Shown here in pieces: positions 5,952 through 10,872 of a DNA stretch of 10,872 bases (positions are counted from its first letter, which is position 1; every line of letters begins with the position of its first letter). The DNA lies in NCBI GenBank assembly GCA_028866355.1, contig JAGWIH010000046.1, forward strand, positions 1-10,872, in the 5' to 3' direction. A program made the position numbers and the translations under genes. Under the pieces are notes generated by a model. The model was given only the letters and a program-made list of their open reading frames with translations, did not search any database and had not been told where the DNA came from. Source of the stretch: Alphaproteobacteria bacterium (GTDB lineage Bacteria > Pseudomonadota > Alphaproteobacteria > ATCC43930 > CGMCC-115725).

Positions 5952-7982
5952 TCACCGGTCCGAGGCTTGCCCCAGAAGAACACCCGCGTCCCAGCCGGCT
6001 TGTTGGAAGTCGGCTCCGCGCATGGCAACGCGGCGGATGCCGATCGCGGATGCCAAAATGTCGCGTGGACCGTCGTAGTCGGTGGTCCCACGCACCATTG
6101 TTAAAGCCGACATCAGGCGCGTGCTGCGCTCCTCGTCGACCGTGCCGATCCAAAGGGGCACTGCTGTCCGGCCGACGCCGCTGAGAACGACGTTGGACCG
6201 CCACAGGCGCAGAACGAGACGGGCATCGGCCGTTTGACCCGCGACCGGATAAACCATCACCAATGCCTCCTGATGACCGTTCTCGAGGCGTGGCAAGACC
6301 GGGAGGTCCGCGAGACGAACGTCCGGCGCTAGCCAGGCAACTGTCGACCGGATCGTCCACGGCACGGGCGCCGTCCAACCCTTGGCGGCGAGCTCAGTTT
6401 CGAGCGCGGCCCGACTGCCCGCCCATTCGAATGTCATAGGTTCCTCAATTTCACCGATCAGATCGATACGGCGGGGTGGCAGTTCAGACCAGCCGTGTTG
6501 CCACCACGCGGCCAGGGCCATCGTCTCGGTCTTTTCGCGCACCGCATAGCGGCTCATATCGGCAGCATGCTGGCGTTCGATATGGATGCCGCCGACGATC
6601 AGAAGCGTCAGCGCGACGGTTGTGCAAAGACCGCCGGCGCCGACCGGCGCCGGATTGCGGCGCAAATAGGCAATAGTCAACAACGTGGCCCAGGCCACGC
6701 CGAACGCAAGGCCGGCGAGAACATCCGATATCCAGTGAACGCCGAGATAAATGCGTGAGAACGCGATAGCCGTGACCAGAAGCGCGGCGGTGCTCGCGAT
6801 AACAAATCGCCAACGGAGCCCGACCTCCCAGGCGACGATGATCGCCAAAAAGCAGTAGAGTGCGGCGTTCACCGTCGAATGGCCGCTGGGGAACGAGAAG
6901 GCGTCCCAACCCGAATAAATTGCGATGGGTCGCGGCTGATGCAGGGTGACCTTGAGGAGCAGCGTGAATAGGCTCGCGGCGCTCACGGCCCCCACCTCGT
7001 AGACGCTGGCGCGCCAGTCGCGTCGCCAAGCGAGCCAAAAGAGCGTCGCCAGCGTCACGGCGATTGTCACCGTCGCGCCGCCTAGCTCCGTGATCGCGAC
7101 CATGATCTGGTCTATCCAGGCGGTTCGGAGAGCCTGCAAGAAATCGAATACGGCCGCATTGGCACGGACTAGCGGATCGCCCGCCACCACGTCTTGGAGC
7201 AGGCCGACGAACGACCACAGGCTGCCGATGAGGATGGCGCCGAGCAGTGCGAGGCCGGGAAGCTCCTTGCGTGTCGGATCGAGAACCGAAAGCAGTTGGC
7301 GACTGAACCAGCTATCCCGGGTTTGCGCCCATGCTCGAAGCCGGTCCTGACCGACCGCGGCCAATGGCGGCAGTCGGCGCACGGCATATCGTGTTGTCCA
7401 CACGGTGACCGCGGAAAAAGCGATCAGGATGACGACGAAGATGGCGAGGCGGCCGGCGACTGCGCCCAGGAGCACGAGTGACGCGCCAATCGCAGCTCCA
7501 GCGAGAATGTGCGATGGCGCCCATACAATCGCCGAGAACACGTTCATCGCGTAGAAACGCGTCGGCGACATCAACAGCGTGCCGGCGATCAACGGCACGA
7601 TGGCCCGGACGCCGGGCGTGAAGCGCGCAATGAAGACGCTCTTCCCGCCGTGGCACTGGAAAAATTCTTCGCCGCGCGTAACCAACGCCGGATATTGGCT
7701 CAGCGGCCAGCGGCCGATGATGGCATGGTGATAGTGGTGCCCGAGCCAATAGGAGACGCCATCGCCGATGATCGCGCCGAGCGTCGCGGCGGCGATCAAA
7801 GGCCACAGGTGCAAGGCGCCGGTCGCTACCAACGCGCTGATCCCGAGGATGATGGCGTCACCCGGAACGAAGGCCCCGACGACCGGCAGCGCCTCCGACA
7901 GCGCAACGGCGACGATCAGACTGTAGGCGAGGCCCTGATGGGTGCCTGCAAATTCGACGATCGCCGTGACGGATGCACCCAC
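5952..7982 (-). CDS. DedA-PAP2-LssY_C fusion membrane protein
   Basis: This 676-residue inner-membrane protein has three parts. Residues 1-200 form a DedA domain: E30, the re-entrant VPGD at 40-43, and the ARFTPGVR block at 119-126. DedA proteins include polyprenyl-phosphate flippases such as B. subtilis UptA. Residues about 240-440 form a PAP2 phosphatase with all three motifs: K344 with RP at 351-352, PSGH at 365-368, and SR at 409-410 with H416 and D420, so it looks active. Residues about 470-676 match the LssY C-terminal region, of unknown role. The likely job is dephosphorylation and flipping of a polyprenyl carrier or another lipid phosphate (inference). It starts with GTG at 7982, preceded by AAGGA at 6 bases spacing, and begins 9 bases after the stop of the broken BcrC-like gene, so it is the second gene of that operon. 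Confidence 0.93.
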   Translation of the reverse strand: MGASVTAIVEFAGTHQGLAYSLIVAVALSEALPVVGAFVPGDAIILGISALVATGALHLWPLIAAATLGAIIGDGVSYWLGHHYHHAIIGRWPLSQYPALVTRGEEFFQCHGGKSVFIARFTPGVRAIVPLIAGTLLMSPTRFYAMNVFSAIVWAPSHILAGAAIGASLVLLGAVAGRLAIFVVILIAFSAVTVWTTRYAVRRLPPLAAVGQDRLRAWAQTRDSWFSRQLLSVLDPTRKELPGLALLGAILIGSLWSFVGLLQDVVAGDPLVRANAAVFDFLQALRTAWIDQIMVAITELGGATVTIAVTLATLFWLAWRRDWRASVYEVGAVSAASLFTLLLKVTLHQPRPIAIYSGWDAFSFPSGHSTVNAALYCFLAIIVAWEVGLRWRFVIASTAALLVTAIAFSRIYLGVHWISDVLAGLAFGVAWATLLTIAYLRRNPAPVGAGGLCTTVALTLLIVGGIHIERQHAADMSRYAVREKTETMALAAWWQHGWSELPPRRIDLIGEIEEPMTFEWAGSRAALETELAAKGWTAPVPWTIRSTVAWLAPDVRLADLPVLPRLENGHQEALVMVYPVAGQTADARLVLRLWRSNVVLSGVGRTAVPLWIGTVDEERSTRLMSALTMVRGTTDYDGPRDILASAIGIRRVAMRGADFQQAGWDAGVLLGQASDR

Positions 7983-7988
7983 CCGAAG

Positions 7989-7993
7989 TCCTT
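7989..7993 (-). promoter_or_regulatory. Ribosome binding site AAGGA for the DedA-PAP2 gene
   Basis: AAGGA lies 6 bases before the GTG start at 7982 and overlaps the TAA stop of the preceding BcrC-like frame (TAAGGA). It supports the GTG start. It also suggests that translation of the two genes was once coupled. The premature TAG about 200 bases upstream would now release ribosomes before they reach this site. Confidence 0.7.
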
Positions 7994-8612
7994 AGCGCTG
8001 ACGTGGATTACGCAGGCGGCTGTACATCCCGAGCCGCCGCCAAAGCAACTCATATACGATAACGACCGGTGGCAAAATCCAGCGCTCAACCATTGGCAGA
8101 GCACATCGCGCCAGGACCGCGATCATGAGGGACACGGCCATCGAGCCCGCCATATCGAGGGGAAAGTGCAACCCAAAATAGATGCGCGCCTAGGCCACGG
8201 GAAACCCGATGACGATAAACAGCCAGCCCCATCCGCGCAGCACCGTTGTCGCCACCAGGGTCCAGCCGAGCGTCCATAACACTGTCGCATGATCGATTGG
8301 GAACGAATTGTCGGGCACGTGCGCCAGGAGTGTTCGGCAGATGCCCGCGACGAACGGACGCGGCTCGAACCAGATAAAGCCGATCGCTTTATCGATCCCC
8401 AAGGCCACTAGCACCGCAATCACGGCGGTGAGAACCGACGCTCGTTGCTGACGGTCGCTCCAAATCCAGAGGCCCGCGACGATCACCGCGGCCAATGGCT
8501 CGCCGCTCTCGGCGATGACGCGCGCAACGGCAACAACGATCGAGCTCGCCTGGGACGACGCGTTGATCGCGACGAAGAGCGTGTCGTTCAGGTGTTGCAG
8601 CACTGGATTCAA
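7992..8612 (-). pseudogene. BcrC-like undecaprenyl-diphosphatase (PAP2 family), interrupted by in-frame TAG
   Basis: The frame runs 206 codons from TTG 8612 to TAA 7994-7992, with a single TAG at codon 141 (8192-8190). The first 140 residues hold the BcrC-type features: K75, FEPRPF around 83-87 and DNSFPIDHAT at 101-110. Immediately after the TAG the same frame continues with the third PAP2 motif, ARIYFGLHFPLD (R143, H149, D153), two further hydrophobic helices and a basic tail. The truncated 140-residue product lacks the catalytic R and H of motif 3. Motif 2 reads FPIDH where the family has FPSDH, explained by one base (AGC to ATC). Two lesions at active-site motifs point to a decaying gene rather than a sequencing error alone. 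When intact it would dephosphorylate undecaprenyl diphosphate at the periplasmic face. The TTG start is uncertain; GTG at codon 4 is an alternative. Confidence 0.85.
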
Positions 8613-8802
8613 CTCTTGGGTTTGAGGAACAAGCAGTGGAAAAGGCCACGCACGGCGCGCGATAGAGCGCAGGGCTCCTATGTCGCGCTAGGTCCCGAGC
8701 CACCTTGGTTATTGCTGAGACAGGCAAACGATCCGCGGTAGGTCGATCCGATGAAGCACGCGCAGAGCGGACATCCAACGCTCGGCGGCGGCGAGGACCG
8801 CC
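8613..8802 (-). other. Long leader before the BcrC-like gene, with a possible 21-codon ORF
   Basis: If the promoter at 8803-8858 starts transcription near 8797, the leader before TTG 8612 is about 185 bases. The other copy of the promoter has a leader of only 19 bases. I see no full gene in it. A 21-codon frame (ATG 8774 to TAA 8709, MSALRVLHRIDL...) begins about 23 bases after the predicted start but lacks a clear ribosome binding site. It may be a leader peptide, the remnant of a lost gene, or chance. Confidence 0.25.
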
Positions 8803-8858
8803 GACCATAGCCGGCCCACCTGAAGCCGGTCTGACGGTCGGATTACGAGACCGTAATC
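8803..8858 (-). promoter_or_regulatory. Promoter/operator block 2, upstream of the BcrC-like/DedA operon
   Basis: This direct repeat of 3026-3081 has the same length and 47 of 56 identical bases. It keeps the palindrome, the CTTCAGGTG segment and the -10 region, here TATGGT at 8809-8804, weaker than TATAGT in block 1. It begins 16 bases after the kinase stop codon. Identity ends at the -10 region on one side and at the palindrome on the other, which marks the conserved block as a promoter with its operator. Control by the adjacent two-component system is inferred. Confidence 0.7.
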
Positions 8859-8859
8859 C
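8840..8859. promoter_or_regulatory. Palindromic operator 2 (GGATTACG-N4-CGTAATCC)
   Basis: The arms are 8 bases and perfect around AGAC. Compared with operator 1, the outer arm is one base longer and the inner pair is changed, so symmetry is kept while sequence differs. That is the expected pattern for a selected protein-binding site. The proposed binder is the OmpR-type regulator encoded at 10313-10872. Confidence 0.65.
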
Positions 8860-8874
8860 CGCTTGATCCGCGCG

Positions 8875-10335
8875 TTAGGTCGACAGCGGCAGGCGGAGTG
8901 TGACCCGCGTCCCGCGGCCGACGGCGCTGTCGATTGCGACTTCGCCGCCGTGGCGGCTGACGATACTCTTGACCACTGCGAGGCCGAGGCCGGCGTTCTG
9001 TTCCGAGCCGCAGCGCGCGCGGTCAACGCGATAGAACCGCTCGAAGACGCGCGGCAGGTGCTCGGCGGCGATGCCGCAGCCGGTATCGCTGACAGTCACG
9101 GTCAAGCTGCCGTCGATGGCGCGAACGGCGAGATCGACCGTGCCGCCCTTGGGCGTGTGCGCAATCGCGTTCGACACCAGGTTGCCGATCGCCTGCTGGA
9201 ACAGCGTGCGATCGAGCGCGGCGCGGATGCCGGTCGCGCCCGCGACGCACAGCGCGACGCTGGCCTCGGCGGCGGCTGCCTCGTAAAACACCCCGACCTT
9301 CGTCAGCGCCTCGCCGACGTCGACACTTTCGCGCTGCAGCGCATCGGATTCGGTGTCGGAGCGTGCGAGGAACAGCAGCGTCTTGATTACGCGCGAGATG
9401 CGCGCACACTCTTCGAGGCACGAGCCAAGAATGTCGCGGTAGTCCTCGTTCGATCGCGCCTTGCTGAGCGCAACCTCGATCTCGCCGCGCAGGTTGTTGA
9501 TCGGCGTGCGCAGTTCGTGCGCCACATCGTCGGAGAACTGCGACACGTGACGGAAGGATTGCTGCAGGCGGTCGAGCATGCCGTTGAAGGTTTTCGCAAG
9601 ACCTCGGATCTCCGCCGGCAGGCCGGCGGTGTCGATCCGTTCGTGCAGCGTCGTCGCGCGGATACGCGCGGCGGTGCGGCTGATGCTCTCGATCGGCCGC
9701 ATGCCGCTCCGCGCGATCAGATAACCCGTGATGGAGCACAGCACCAGCGATACCCCAAGAACGAGATAGAGCCGCTCGCGATAATGCGCGAGCAAATACT
9801 CGTCGTGCGCGCGATCCATCGCCACTTCCAGGTATTGCGGCGGGTCGCTCGCGTGCGGGCCCGGGATCGGTACAACCAGGGCGAGGAACGGTCCGCCGGC
9901 CAACGACGTGGTTTCGCGGCTCGCGCCTTGCGGCGAATGGATCGCCGCCAGCTCACCAGGGCTGGGCGGCGGCAGCTCGCTGGACAGGCCAGGCGTCTGC
10001 GTCAGGACCCGGCCCGCGCTGTCGAGAACGCGCAGATAGATTTCCGGTTGTTGTGTCGGCGCCCACGATGGCCGCGGCGCCGGCGTATTCGCCATCTGAC
10101 CGGTCGGCGAGGCGCTCAACAGCAGCCGCGCGTTGTTGAGATTGTCAGCGAGGTCGCGGAGATCCTCGTGGTACATGCTGTCGACCAGCACCCAATAGAG
10201 GAGGCCGGTCGCAACGAGGATCAGCGCAAAGGCCGACAGCGCATACCACGCGGTCATCTTGAGCGCGATCGACAGCGTAGGGCGCGGCCGCGGAGCGGCA
10301 CGCGCGACTGGTTTAGCTGCGCTGTTCGAGGACAT
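8875..10335 (-). CDS. Sensor histidine kinase, heavy-metal (CusS/CopS) type
   Basis: This inner-membrane kinase is expected to phosphorylate the regulator encoded just upstream. I choose ATG 10335 (486 residues), which overlaps the regulator's stop by 23 bases and has GAGG 8 bases upstream. A longer start would add 28 residues lying entirely inside the regulator gene. Order: basic N-tail, TM1 (about 27-52), a Pro-rich periplasmic sensor region (about 53-189), TM2 (about 190-208), HAMP, dimerisation domain with VAHELRTP and phospho-acceptor H273, then the ATPase domain with N-box NLVSNAIAH (385-393), G1 DTGCG (417-421) and G2 GLGLA (449-453). The region after the histidine (YRDILGSCLEE, LLFLARSD) is typical of heavy-metal sensor kinases. 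The periplasmic part lacks obvious Cys or Met clusters and has few His, so a metal ligand is not certain. Confidence 0.93.
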   Translation of the reverse strand: MSSNSAAKPVARAAPRPRPTLSIALKMTAWYALSAFALILVATGLLYWVLVDSMYHEDLRDLADNLNNARLLLSASPTGQMANTPAPRPSWAPTQQPEIYLRVLDSAGRVLTQTPGLSSELPPPSPGELAAIHSPQGASRETTSLAGGPFLALVVPIPGPHASDPPQYLEVAMDRAHDEYLLAHYRERLYLVLGVSLVLCSITGYLIARSGMRPIESISRTAARIRATTLHERIDTAGLPAEIRGLAKTFNGMLDRLQQSFRHVSQFSDDVAHELRTPINNLRGEIEVALSKARSNEDYRDILGSCLEECARISRVIKTLLFLARSDTESDALQRESVDVGEALTKVGVFYEAAAAEASVALCVAGATGIRAALDRTLFQQAIGNLVSNAIAHTPKGGTVDLAVRAIDGSLTVTVSDTGCGIAAEHLPRVFERFYRVDRARCGSEQNAGLGLAVVKSIVSRHGGEVAIDSAVGRGTRVTLRLPLST

Positions 10336-10872
10336 AACCGATGCCTCGGACGGTGTGGATGAGCTTTCCAGGGAACGGATCGTCGACCTTGGAGCGCAGT
10401 CGCCGCACGTGCACTTCAACGACGTTCGAATCGCTGTCGAAGTTAATGTCCCACACCTGCTCGGCGATCAGTGTGCGCGACAGCACTTCGCCGCTGCGCC
10501 GCAACAGAAGCGACAGAAGCTGGAATTCCTTCGGCGTCAAATCGAGCGCACGTCCGGCGCGCGTCGCGCGATGACGGTGGAGATCGAGCTCAAGGTCGGC
10601 GATCTTCAGCATCGGCGACTGCCGCGCCGGTCCGCGGCGAAGGATCGAGTGGATGCGAGCCATGAGTTCGGAAAACGCGAACGGCTTGATCAGGTAGTCG
10701 TCGGCACCGAGCTCGAGACCTTTGACACGATCGCTAACGGCATCGCGCGCGGTTAGAAACAAAATGGGCGTCGCGATGCCGCGCCGTCGCAGGTCGGCGA
10801 CGATGCTCCAGCCATCGCGCGCCGGCAGCAGCACGTCGAGAATGATCAGGTCGTAACTGCGCGTCTGCGCAA
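10313..10872 (-). CDS. OmpR/PhoB-family response regulator, CusR/CopR-like (N-terminus outside window)
   Basis: About 185 C-terminal residues are visible; roughly the first 40 lie beyond the window. The visible part begins just before the phospho-acceptor aspartate in LIILD (codon 10837-10835), followed by the switch residue T in FLTARD and the conserved K in YLIKPF. The winged-helix DNA-binding domain occupies the last 95 residues or so (LTPKEFQLL, VLSRTLIAEQVW, NVVEVHVRRLRSKVD, HTVRGIGYVLE), a pattern typical of the CusR/CopR/IrlR heavy-metal regulators. It comes before the kinase in the operon and overlaps it by 23 bases. It is the natural candidate to bind the palindromes at 8840-8859 and 3064-3081. 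Confidence 0.93.
   Translation of the reverse strand, partial: AQTRSYDLIILDVLLPARDGWSIVADLRRRGIATPILFLTARDAVSDRVKGLELGADDYLIKPFAFSELMARIHSILRRGPARQSPMLKIADLELDLHRHRATRAGRALDLTPKEFQLLSLLLRRSGEVLSRTLIAEQVWDINFDSDSNVVEVHVRRLRSKVDDPFPGKLIHTVRGIGYVLEQRS

Noticed and set aside
8190..8612. 140-residue PAP2 frame as a complete short gene
   Set aside because: It ends one codon before the third catalytic motif, and the frame continues past the stop with that motif intact. A broken longer gene explains this better.
8863..10362. 499-codon plus-strand frame antisense to the sensor kinase
   Set aside because: Low-complexity composition with no recognisable motif; the opposite strand has a complete histidine kinase.
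10336..10419. Longer start for the kinase (514 residues)
   Set aside because: The added 28 residues lie wholly inside the response-regulator gene. ATG 10335 has a GAGG upstream and gives the usual short overlap.

Overview
The window is a GC-rich stretch, probably from a proteobacterium. Alphaproteobacteria fit best, because of an FNR/FixK-type box and the gene families present, but no taxonomic marker gene is visible. Every gene I accept is on the minus strand, so transcription runs from 10872 towards 1. There is no RNA gene, insertion sequence or CRISPR array, and no gene-free gap over 300 bases. The long plus-strand reading frames are antisense shadows.

Layout in the direction of transcription: (1) 10872-8875, a CusR/CopR-like response regulator (N-terminus outside the window) overlapping a heavy-metal-type sensor histidine kinase. 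(2) 8858-8803, a promoter/operator block with a GGATTACG-type palindrome. (3) 8612-7992, a BcrC-like undecaprenyl-diphosphatase gene broken by an in-frame TAG, followed after 9 bases by 7982-5952, a DedA-PAP2-LssY_C fusion. (4) 5914-5901, an FNR/FixK-like box, then a small two-helix membrane protein (5866-5612) and a CtpE-like P-type cation ATPase (5427-3097). (5) 3081-3026, a second copy of the promoter/operator block, then an RND pump operon: periplasmic adaptor (3001-1973) and inner-membrane permease (1973 to beyond base 1).

The main result is that the two promoter/operator blocks are direct repeats of 56 bases, matching at 47 positions with no gaps. Each has a palindrome of the kind CusR-family regulators bind, and each lies 15-16 bases after the stop codon of the preceding gene. 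I infer that the two-component system controls both the lipid-carrier/DedA operon and the RND pump. The 56-base repeats also bracket the 5.7 kb that separates the sensor kinase from the pump, so an older order regulator-kinase-box-pump may have been opened by insertion or duplication. The ATPase unit inside that segment carries its own, different (hypoxia-type) control signal.

Functionally the window looks like a cell-envelope and ion stress locus: export of toxic compounds (RND), recycling of polyprenyl-phosphate carriers (BcrC-like remnant, DedA-PAP2 fusion) and cation transport (ATPase). The substrates cannot be read from the sequence.
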